A stretch of DNA of 14,611 nt. Origin: Candidatus Acidiferrales bacterium (lineage in GTDB: Bacteria; Acidobacteriota; Terriglobia; Acidiferrales; UBA7541). This document shows, one piece after another, positions 8,662 through 14,611 of the stretch. The notes under the pieces are model-generated. The model ran no database searches. It was given only the letters and a program-made list of their open reading frames with translations, and was not told the DNA's origin. The position numbers were made by a program, and so were the translations under genes. Where the stretch lies: assembly GCA_955651735.1 (NCBI GenBank), contig CATPAM010000449.1, positions 1 through 14,611 of the forward strand, in the 5' to 3' direction. How positions within the stretch are numbered: position 1 is the first letter of the stretch; every line of letters starts with the position of its first letter.

Positions 8662-9288
8662 TTATGGTTTTGCAGGCGCGGGAACGGGAGCCTGCGCGGG
8701 CGCCACCGGAGCTTTTTGCTTCTCGAAATTGACCTTGGGAACCTGCCGCGCGCCCTCGTCTGCCTTGAAGTATGCGTCATTCCTGCTAAAGCCGCTCATG
8801 CTCGCCACCAGGTTGTTTGGGAAAAGAGAAATATAGGTGTTGTAGTCTTGCAGCGTCTCATTGTAACGGCGCCGCTCCACTGCGATTCGGTTCTCTGTGC
8901 CCGCCAGTTCGTCTTGAAGGCGCAAAAAGTTCTCGTTGGATTTCAACTGCGGATAATTTTCAACCACCACCAACAAGCGCCCCAGGGCCGAATCGAGCCT
9001 TTGGTTAGCGGCGATTTTGTCTGCCGGAGTACTGGCGCTAAGCAAAGCGGAGCGCGCCTTAGCAATGTCACCAAAAACAGTTACCTCTTGCGCCGCAAAG
9101 CCTTTCACAGTTTCCACCAGGTTCGGTATCAGGTCCGCGCGCCGCTGCAGGACCACGTCCACCTGCGACCACGCCGAGTTTACCGCTTCGCGCTTTATCG
9201 CCATCTGGTTCCTGCGGCTTACAAACGAGCTGCCCAGCAGCAGGCCAATCACCAGCAGAATCGCCAGGATTGCGAGAGCTATTTTCAT
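8662..9288 (-). CDS. lemA: LemA family membrane protein
   Basis: This 208-residue protein has one N-terminal membrane helix (residues 3-19). The long helical LemA domain follows, with recognisable R-R-A-D-L-I-P-N-L-V-E-T-V-K-G, the Y-P-Q-L-K-S-N-E-N-F segment, and N-x-Y-I-S-L-F-P near the end. The tail (about residue 190 on) is Ala/Pro/Lys-rich and low in complexity. The start at 9286-9288 is fixed by a strong AAGGAGG eight bases upstream; a longer reading from 9339 would overlap the preceding gene and lacks this signal. LemA proteins usually accompany TPM-domain proteins, as here, where one gene lies between them. The molecular function of LemA is not established; an envelope role is the usual suggestion. 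Likely co-transcribed with the two upstream genes. Confidence 0.92.
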   Translation of the reverse strand: MKIALAILAILLVIGLLLGSSFVSRRNQMAIKREAVNSAWSQVDVVLQRRADLIPNLVETVKGFAAQEVTVFGDIAKARSALLSASTPADKIAANQRLDSALGRLLVVVENYPQLKSNENFLRLQDELAGTENRIAVERRRYNETLQDYNTYISLFPNNLVASMSGFSRNDAYFKADEGARQVPKVNFEKQKAPVAPAQAPVPAPAKP

Positions 9289-9308
9289 GACCCTTGCCTC
9301 CTTAACAG

Positions 9309-10064
9309 TTACGAACTGTTCTTGCCGGACCGCTGCCATTGGCGTTTCGGCAGATGATGGTCCAGCGCCGCAATCACTTTCTCAATCGCGGCCAAATAGC
9401 CATCATACACAGGCAGCACCGCATCTCGGTCCGGGCTCTTGGCCTCGCGCAGGCGCTGCACCGCTTGAAATGCAGGCGCACTCGCGCCCGTCAACTCGGC
9501 AACCCTTGCGAAAACCTCGCCCGGAGCGCTTGGCGGCTGCTCCAGGAAAGCAATCAACGAGTGCCGAAGGAGCGTAAGAGTGCTGGAGAACGATTTGGCC
9601 AGCACGGCCCCAAGCTCCTGCTGGTTTCCCGCCTCGCGCAGAAAGTGCTGCCGCAATTTCAGCAACAGTGTGCGCAGTTCGTGCTCCACCTGAACGCGAT
9701 GCAAGTTCATCGGCACGGTGATGCCCGCGATGACGTCTTGGCCGTACAGCACGCGATGGCTCTGCTGCATGTCCAAGAGCTCGATGGCGAAAACGTCCGC
9801 GGACTGCCGCAGTTCGTCGACGGAAAAGAAAAGCGGCGCGGGTTGATGCTGCGCAGTGGTCCACCACCTCACAACTGGGGAGACGCGCGACAACTCCGCC
9901 GCGCGCAGCGAGCGCAAGATACACAGGGCGTTCAAATCCGAATGCGCGTCGCGAAAATCCCCGCGCGCCGCGGACCCGTACAAAATTATCGACTCGAGGT
10001 TGTCCCTCGCCGCTTCATGCAGCCGTTCGACGAGATTTTTCAACGCTTCATGTACATCGCCCAT
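9309..10064 (-). CDS. Nucleotidyltransferase-fold protein with helical C-terminal region
   Basis: The 251-residue protein starts with a MNT-type nucleotidyltransferase fold: L-Y-G30-S31-A-A-R-G-D-F-R-D-A-H-S-D43-L-N45. The normal metal-binding pair is D-x-D; here the second Asp is Asn45, so catalysis may be weak or lost. Residues from about 120 onward are predicted helical and recall HEPN-like partners of minimal nucleotidyltransferases, but I cannot confirm that family by eye. The start ATG at 10062-10064 has GAGGA five bases upstream, placed in the 15-base gap after the TPM gene stop. It ends 20 bases before lemA, so it belongs to the same operon. It is not a usual member of the TPM/LemA pair. 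A toxin/antitoxin role is possible for MNT folds, but no separate small partner gene is present. Confidence 0.75.
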   Translation of the reverse strand: MGDVHEALKNLVERLHEAARDNLESIILYGSAARGDFRDAHSDLNALCILRSLRAAELSRVSPVVRWWTTAQHQPAPLFFSVDELRQSADVFAIELLDMQQSHRVLYGQDVIAGITVPMNLHRVQVEHELRTLLLKLRQHFLREAGNQQELGAVLAKSFSSTLTLLRHSLIAFLEQPPSAPGEVFARVAELTGASAPAFQAVQRLREAKSPDRDAVLPVYDGYLAAIEKVIAALDHHLPKRQWQRSGKNSS

Positions 10065-10079
10065 TGAGATCCTCAGACT

Positions 10080-10889
10080 CTACCAGCTTCCGGACGCCCC
10101 GCCCCCTCCGCTGCTGCCACCGCCGAAGCCGCCAAATCCTCCGCCGCCGGAATAGCCACCGGAGCTGCCGCCAAAGCCACCGCCTCGCCAACCGCCGCCC
10201 ATCCCACCCAGCGTCGGTCCGATCCACCAGCCACCTCCGCCACCCCTTCGGCCGCTTGCGGCTCTTTGCCCGGCTCGCGCAATCGAGAAAATAACCCAGA
10301 TGATGAAGAGTATTCCCCAAAGGCCAATCGGCGACGAATGACCCTGCTCCTTCCGCGCCGGCCGAGATGGGGGTTGGCCCGATAGCGTAACTCCGCGATC
10401 ATCCGCAATATCTTTCGCCAGCATCCACGTCGCGGTCTCGATCGCCGCGCTGTAGCTTCCCTGGCGCAGCAGCGGCACCATCGCGCGGCCAGCGTCTCCG
10501 GCACGTGCATCGTTAATCACCGGCTCCAGGCCGTACCCAACTTCAACACGGTATTTGTGCTCGTCGGGAGCAACCAGGAGCAGCACGCCGCGGTTGACGC
10601 GCTTGCTTCCCACTCCGAGCTGCTTGTACAAATCCACCGCAAAATTCTCGACGCTTTCTCCCTCCAGCGAATGCACAGTAACCACGGCGATCTGCGCGCC
10701 GGTCTTTTCCTCGACTTCGCGGCAAAGCGCTTCCAGCCGCGCCTTCGTATCAGGCGTGATCACGCCCGCGAGGTCCGTGACATATCCGCTCGGATGTATG
10801 TTTTTCGGATCTTCAGCAAGCGCAGGAATCGCCGCCAAAAGGAAGAGGACGGAAAGAGAAGCTAGCGTAAAGGAGCGAAAGCGGTTCAT
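10080..10889 (-). CDS. TPM-domain protein (YgcG family), secreted and membrane-anchored, Gly-rich tail
   Basis: The protein has 269 residues. A signal peptide (1-25, cleavage near A-L-A|E) is followed by the TPM domain (about 36-160), including G-Y-V-T-D-L-A-G-V-I, I-A-V-V-T-V-H-S-L, N-R-G-V-L-L-L-V-A and the Y-R-V-E-V-G-Y-G-L-E-P core. After a Pro-rich linker comes a membrane helix (about 187-204) and a tail (215 to the end) of Gly/Ser with scattered aromatic residues, typical of the family. The TPM domain therefore faces the periplasm. TPM proteins are often annotated as putative phosphatases; the thylakoid member supports photosystem II repair, but the bacterial function is uncertain. It is the first gene of a probable operon with the nucleotidyltransferase and LemA. 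A candidate promoter lies upstream; the ribosome binding site is weak. Confidence 0.9.
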   Translation of the reverse strand: MNRFRSFTLASLSVLFLLAAIPALAEDPKNIHPSGYVTDLAGVITPDTKARLEALCREVEEKTGAQIAVVTVHSLEGESVENFAVDLYKQLGVGSKRVNRGVLLLVAPDEHKYRVEVGYGLEPVINDARAGDAGRAMVPLLRQGSYSAAIETATWMLAKDIADDRGVTLSGQPPSRPARKEQGHSSPIGLWGILFIIWVIFSIARAGQRAASGRRGGGGGWWIGPTLGGMGGGWRGGGFGGSSGGYSGGGGFGGFGGGSSGGGGASGSW

Positions 10890-10916
10890 CGGGAAATTCG
10901 CGGAATGTGTGCCTCG

Positions 10917-10945
10917 ACTATAATGCTACGCAAGCGGACGTGGAA
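10917..10945 (-). promoter_or_regulatory. Candidate sigma-70-type promoter for the TPM-nucleotidyltransferase-lemA operon
   Basis: On the minus strand, TTCCAC (complement of 10940-10945) is separated by 17 bases from TATAGT (complement of 10917-10922). The expected start would lie about 20 bases before the TPM start codon at 10889. The -10 box is good and the spacing ideal; the -35 box matches the consensus TTGACA only partly. Confidence 0.35.
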
Positions 10946-11009
10946 AGATAACAGCGTTCTGCCCCTACGCCTCATTCGATTGTAGCTTGCGCCGCGATTT
11001 CTTGCCCGG

Positions 11010-13103
11010 CTAGTAGTTCTCTCGCTTCGAGTGCGCCGCGTCTTGCTCGCCTTTGTAGGCTTTCCAGGACTGCGCGATCACGTAGGCATGAATCGCGTCG
11101 GCGTCCTGCACAGTCATCTTCGCATTGGGAAAAGCAAACTTCGGCGGAACGGCAAAGCCCGGCATGCCCTTATCCCAATGCGAGCCGCCCAGCACAATCG
11201 TGTACCAATCGCGGTGCACATCCGCTGGCATGTAGCGCAGGTCCGGAATCGCGCCGTCGAGCACCCATGCGCGGCTTCCGTCCGTACCCGGCGAGTGGCA
11301 TCCATCGCACACAAATTTTTGGTACAGCACTCCGCCCTTGTGAATCGTTTCTTGACTGGCGGCCAATTTCGGCGGTTCCGGCACTGGCGGGATCACCACC
11401 GGCGGCGCCGTATAGGCCATAGTAGCGCCGAGCTTGAAGGCAAGCAGCCGCACAGGTCCGCGCGCTGATTCAGGAGTCACCATCGTGCGCGCCGGCGCAA
11501 ACAGCCGCGATCCCGATCCCCAGCCCACCGGCGTGATCACGTACTGCTCACCCTTCAACGAAAACGTCACAGGAATGGACTCGATCGCCGAGCCCGTTTT
11601 GATCGACCACAGTTGCTTCCCGCTGTCCGCGGCGAACGCAGCAAACTCTCCCGTGCCTTGCCCCTGAAAAACCAGATTGCCCGCAGTCGAAAGCACTCCT
11701 CCGTTCGTCGCAATCGGCTCCTCCACCGACCAGCGCGCCGACTGGCTCACCGGATCCCACGCGATCAGCCTGCCCTCCAGGCCGACGCCGCTTTCTCCCG
11801 ATTCCACTACCGCTTTTGCATCCGCGCGGCGGTCCGTCGTCGGAACGTAAACCAAGCTAGTCTGCGCGTTGTAGCTCATCGGCCACCAGTTGTGCACCGT
11901 CCACTGTCTGCCGCCGCCAGCCGACTTCGGAATCTCCACCGCGCGCCCGGTCTGCTAATCCACCGCGCTCGCCCAAACTGTTTTGACCAGCGGCTTCGCT
12001 GAAAGAAGTTTGCCCGTCTTGGCATCCAACACATAAAAAAATCCATTCTTCGGCGCAGTCATTGCCACGTGCTGCTTCTCGCCGTTGATGCTCAGGTCCG
12101 CCATCAAGATGTGATTGTTTTCCGTCTGCATCCCTGGCGCACTCGTTTGGAAATGCCACGCATATTCGCCGGTATCCGCATTGACAGCGATAATGCATCC
12201 CGAAAAAAGCTTATCGCCGCTCACCTTAATGGAAGACAGTTCGCCATAATCCACCCCCGCGCCCGCTGTGCCGAAAATCACCAACCCTGTCGCTTCGTCA
12301 TACGTAATCGCATTCCACACGTCTGCCCCGCCAATTTTCCATGAATCTTTTCCCGACCAAGTTTTCGCCGCCATCTCCAGCGCCTTGGTTTCGAACGGCT
12401 TCGAGGGATCGCCTGGCACGGTCCAGAAGCGCCAGGCTTCCCTGCCGGTCTGCGCGTCGTAAGCAATCAACGCGCCGCGCACGCCGTCATCCGACCCGTT
12501 GTAGCCCATCAAGATTTTGCCTTTGGCGATGTGCGGCGCTCCCGTAATTCCGGTCTGCGTGGGATCGCAAACCGTCGCTTCCCACAGTTGCTTCCCCGCG
12601 GCTGCGTCCACAGCGATCAGCCGGCAATCCCCGGTGCCCACGTAAACTTTCCCTTCCCAAACAGCCACGCCCGCATTCGTTCGCGCTGAGTACGAGCCGT
12701 TGATCGCTATGTTCAGCCGCACATGCGGATCGAATTTCCAGATCAGTTTTCCCGAAGCCGCGTCCACCGCATACACCCTCGATTGCGGGGCGCTCACATA
12801 AATCACTCCATCCACCACGAGGGGCTCCGCCACCACGCCCATCGCCCCATCAAAGTCCAGGTACCACGCGAGCCCAAGACCATTCACATTCTTGTCGCTG
12901 ATCTGTGTCAACGGACTGAAGTGCGCCTCGTCAAAGGTGCGCCCGTTGAGCAGCCAATTCGTCCCAGCCGCAGACTCCGACACCACTCGCGCTTCCGTCA
13001 CATCGCCAGCCTTCGCCGCCGTTTCCGCCGGAGCCTTGCAACCTACTCCCATTCCCCACGCAAGGCACGCACCGGCCGCACCAAGGACTCGCAATTTTTT
13101 CAT
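11010..13103 (-). pseudogene. PQQ-dependent dehydrogenase with C-terminal cytochrome c domain, interrupted by an in-frame TAG
   Basis: Reading from the ATG at 13103 (AGGTGG about 5 bases upstream), 697 codon positions resemble type II quinohemoprotein alcohol dehydrogenases, which oxidise alcohols in the periplasm with PQQ and pass electrons to heme c. The order is: signal peptide with possible lipobox (G-V-G-C, Cys22); beta-propeller blades with repeated D-A-x-x-G-K-x-x-W motifs; A-P-K-N-G-F-F-Y-V-L-D (350-360); W-A-S-A-V-D (377-382); TAG at position 383 (11955-11957); then Q-T-G-R-A-V-E and H-N-W-W-P-M-S in the same frame. A heme site C599-x-x-C602-H603 and probable ligand M647 (K-G-M-P-G-F) follow. 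The family reads D-x-x-T-G-R-P here, so the stop replaces exactly one residue. The vicinal Cys-Cys of PQQ dehydrogenases appears to be Y138-S139. The rest is undamaged, so this is a recent mutation, an assembly error or readthrough. Confidence 0.85.
11955..11957 (-). other. In-frame amber codon inside the quinoprotein dehydrogenase
   Basis: GAT-TAG-CAG-ACC-GGG on the minus strand reads D-stop-Q-T-G. Upstream (13103 to 11958) and downstream (11954 to 11010) segments share one frame and together give a complete protein. The downstream part has only a GTG at 11939 as nearby restart, without a good ribosome binding site. A single base change from CAG, AAG, GAG, TTG, TCG, TGG or a Tyr codon would create the stop. 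Confidence 0.9.
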
Positions 13104-13303
13104 CCCAACCACCTTTCATTCTCGACGCCGCGTGCCGAGGAAACGTTCCCATACGCGAGACGATTGCACACCAAGCGCTTTTAGCGGCTATGCCGCAGCG
13201 TCATGTTAGAAGTGCCGCAGAAACAAAGTCAAATGAGCTTCCGATTGTGAGGATCAACGCGGCATAGGAAAATGCGGATCAGGGGAAGAACGGCGAATGA
13301 AAA

Positions 13304-13353
13304 TGGTGGACGTGGCCGGGCTCGAACCGGTGACCCCCTGCTTGCAAAGCGGG
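13304..13353 (-). tRNA. tRNA-Ala(TGC) 3'-half fragment (degenerate, 5' half missing)
   Basis: Read on the minus strand, the segment runs from the anticodon stem to CCA: the loop TTTGCAA with anticodon TGC (complement of 13344-13346), a 3' anticodon stem GCAGG, the T-loop TTCGAGC with stem mostly paired, acceptor 3' strand CACGTCC, then ACCA ending at 13304. The 5' half is absent: no GGACGTG acceptor strand and no D-arm occur in the next 80 bases. The 5' anticodon stem CCCGC has one mismatch to GCAGG. It is therefore not a functional tRNA, but the 3' half that site-specific integrases commonly duplicate. Any plus-strand reading frame through it (such as G-L-E-P-V-T-P-C-L-Q-S) is an antisense artefact. 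Confidence 0.75.
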
Positions 13354-13431
13354 GCGGTAAAAACACTAACAGCTTTGTCTGGTGTCGCTTACACGGAACA
13401 GCGAGTAGCTGCTGCTAAGAGCGCGGGCGAG

Positions 13432-13560
13432 AAACGCGTGGCCGTGATCGAATTTCTTGAGTGGATCGAGGGAGATCGGCTTCGCCATTCAAAGTTTGTC
13501 GGATTGCGCGATGACAAAGACCCTCGAAGCGTGGTCAAGGAACACTCAGACGAGAGTTGA
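13432..13560 (+). pseudogene. Remnant of an ATP-dependent DNA ligase (LigD-type), C-terminal end only
   Basis: The frame ending with TGA at 13558-13560 encodes V-A-V-I-E-F-L-E-W, then R-L-R-H-S-K-F-V-G-L-R-D-D-K-D-P-R-S-V-V-K-E. This matches the C-terminal OB-fold ending of ATP-dependent ligases of the LigD/end-joining type (consensus F-x-E-W-T then L-R-H-P-x-F-x-G-L-R-x-D-K-x-x-x-x-V-V-R-E). Only about 40 residues remain; the adenylation domain with its lysine motif is missing. The frame continues upstream into the tRNA fragment, so a start codon there is accidental. No Ku gene or other ligase part is in the window. The natural stop and clean ending indicate a truncated gene tail left by recombination. 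Confidence 0.7.
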
Positions 13561-13665
13561 CCGCAGGCAGCTTTTTATGTGCCCGTAAGGATAGTGCTCG
13601 CGTTCTGACGTATGATTGCGCCGCTAACCGCCTGCCATTTTCAGGCCACATTCAGGAGGGCGAAC

Positions 13666-14139
13666 ATGAAACCACTCATTGCAACGCTGGCATTCATAGG
13701 AGTGGCATTCCTTGTCATCGTTGCGGCCAATGCACAACAGGGAAAATGGGCAGCCACCAACGACCAAACCGCTAAATCTCTTATCGACATGGAGCGCCAG
13801 TGGGCGGAAGCGTCTTGCACCCACAGTGTGGTCGTGCAAGACATTCTCGCCGATGATTTTCAAGGTACATCTCCCGATGGAAGGCGTTACTCAAAGAAGG
13901 AAGCTGTCCAGGAAGCGCAAACTTCGAAGCAAGAGGCACGGGACTGCCGCTTAGACGATGCCAAGGTCCACTTCTTCGGAGACAACACAGCCTTGGTCTA
14001 CGGACATGAAACCGCCACCAGGAGATCGAGCGACGGCAAAGAGAACACCAGAAGTCTCATCTGGACAGATACGTGGCTCAAGCGGAACGGCACTTGGCAA
14101 ATCGTGGCAGCGCAGGATATGTGGGCCGATTGCAGGTAG
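13666..14139 (+). CDS. Secreted SnoaL-like / DUF4440 family protein (NTF2-like fold)
   Basis: The protein has 157 residues. Residues 1-23 form a signal peptide (basic start, hydrophobic core, A-N-A|Q-Q cleavage). The remainder fits the NTF2-like family: helix L-I-D-M-E-R-Q-W-A-E-A, then I-L-A-D-D-F-Q-G-T-S-P-D-G, a K-K-E-A helix, D-D-A-K-V-H-F-F-G-D-N-T-A-L-V-Y-G-H-E, and a closing strand pair with W-T-D-T-W-L-K-R-N-G-T-W-Q-I-V-A-A-Q-D. These proteins bind small molecules or act as isomerases or stress proteins; the family does not reveal which. Two cysteines (in A-S-C-T-H and D-C-R-L-D) could form a disulfide after export. The start at 13666 is fixed by AGGAGG seven bases upstream; a longer reading from 13612 would destroy the signal peptide. 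It stands alone in a decayed neighbourhood but looks intact. Confidence 0.85.
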   Translation: MKPLIATLAFIGVAFLVIVAANAQQGKWAATNDQTAKSLIDMERQWAEASCTHSVVVQDILADDFQGTSPDGRRYSKKEAVQEAQTSKQEARDCRLDDAKVHFFGDNTALVYGHETATRRSSDGKENTRSLIWTDTWLKRNGTWQIVAAQDMWADCR

Positions 14140-14211
14140 GGTAACGAGCCCAATATCGCCGCACGCATACGACATGGGGATTGAAGCTTATGGAGTTCGG
14201 TCTATTTCTCT

Positions 14212-14611
14212 TTACTCCTTCTCGGGAGATGCAACTGAAGCAAGGCCCCGATGCCCTTCATTGGTCCTATCGCTCCTAATGACATGTACAGTTATGTGAA
14301 CAACCTTCGGTGCGCCGTTTTCGGGAGTGAACGTAATTTTGAGTTCGCCGTCACCGATGTTCTTACCGAAGATTACGGCGCTGTCGTCGTTCCCGTGCGC
14401 CCTCCTGATTTTGGCGATGCACCGGCAGGAACTCGTTCTTCATTTTCGACTTTTGCTGTACCCTTCCCAAGGTTAAGCGGGTCCTTCCAAACAAATCCTG
14501 CATGGACGCCGGTTGTCCCCTCACAGACTGTGATGTGGTAGTGCGGAGTACCATCGGATGCATTGCCATCTCTTATCGGGCGTTTGTGGTCGGTTCTGTG
14601 ACCTGCACCAT
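14212..14611 (-). pseudogene. Probable frameshifted remnant of an unidentified gene, 5' end outside window
   Basis: On the minus strand one frame is open from the window edge to a TAA at 14373-14375 and reads like protein (D-G-T-P-H-Y-H-I-T-V-C-E-G-T-T, then G-F-V-W-K-D-P-L). A second frame, open from 14439 to TAA at 14212-14214, has no plausible start but reads A-V-I-F-G-K-N-I-G-D-G-E-L-K-I-T-F-T-P-E-N-G, then P-K-V-V-H-I-T-V-H-V, a convincing beta-rich segment. The two overlap at 14376-14439, so a one-base shift there would join them into a single product ending near 14212. I do not recognise the family. A plus-strand frame (14251-14541) competes, so this is a tentative call. Confidence 0.35.

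Noticed and set aside
10082..10260. Repetitive GGC/CCG-rich stretch resembling a repeat array
   Set aside because: It is the Gly/Ser-rich tail of the TPM protein, in frame; there are no regular spacers or conserved repeat units.
13297..13560. An intact 87-residue plus-strand protein
   Set aside because: Its first 20 residues are the antisense of a tRNA-Ala fragment and its last 40 are a ligase tail; the join is accidental.
14251..14541. 96-codon plus-strand frame near the right edge
   Set aside because: Start lacks a ribosome binding site and I see no motif; the minus-strand readings look more protein-like, although this is not settled.

Overview
The window is a GC-rich bacterial chromosome segment. 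Several traits point towards Acidobacteriota: the tail of an MglA-type small GTPase, a stand-alone STAS anti-sigma-factor antagonist, an amt-PII-glnD cluster, a TPM/LemA pair, a large fused MFS/spermidine-synthase-like membrane protein and a quinohemoprotein-type dehydrogenase. This assignment is inferred from gene content and protein style; no rRNA or other marker is present to prove it.

Layout. (1) 1-207 (+) is the C-terminal end of an MglA-like GTPase. It converges on a STAS-domain protein at 325-681 (-), with a hairpin between them. (2) 956-5430 (+) is a nitrogen-sensing cluster: ammonium channel Amt, PII signal protein, and GlnD uridylyltransferase/uridylyl-removing enzyme. The gaps are 51 and 5 bases, so one transcript probably carries the channel, its regulator and the regulator's modifying enzyme. 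(3) 5470-10889 (-) holds five genes read leftwards from about 10889: secreted/anchored TPM-domain protein, nucleotidyltransferase-fold protein, LemA, HAD phosphatase, and the fused MFS/spermidine-synthase-like protein. The first three are tightly spaced with good ribosome binding sites and look like one operon; the last two are looser. (4) 11010-13103 (-) is a PQQ-dependent dehydrogenase with a C-terminal cytochrome c domain, broken by a single in-frame TAG. (5) 13200-14611 is a patchy accessory zone. It contains a 3'-half tRNA-Ala fragment, a C-terminal remnant of an ATP-dependent DNA ligase, an intact small secreted SnoaL/DUF4440-like protein, and at the right edge a probable frameshifted gene on the minus strand.

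The left 11 kb reads as ordinary core genome. The right 3.5 kb shows decay: a nonsense codon, a tRNA fragment, a gene remnant and a frameshift. It resembles an old integration or recombination site. I found no CRISPR array, insertion sequence, rRNA or complete tRNA, and no convincing new multi-gene system. The most interesting points are the amber codon in the quinoprotein, the tRNA/ligase scar, and the nucleotidyltransferase-like gene placed between TPM and LemA.
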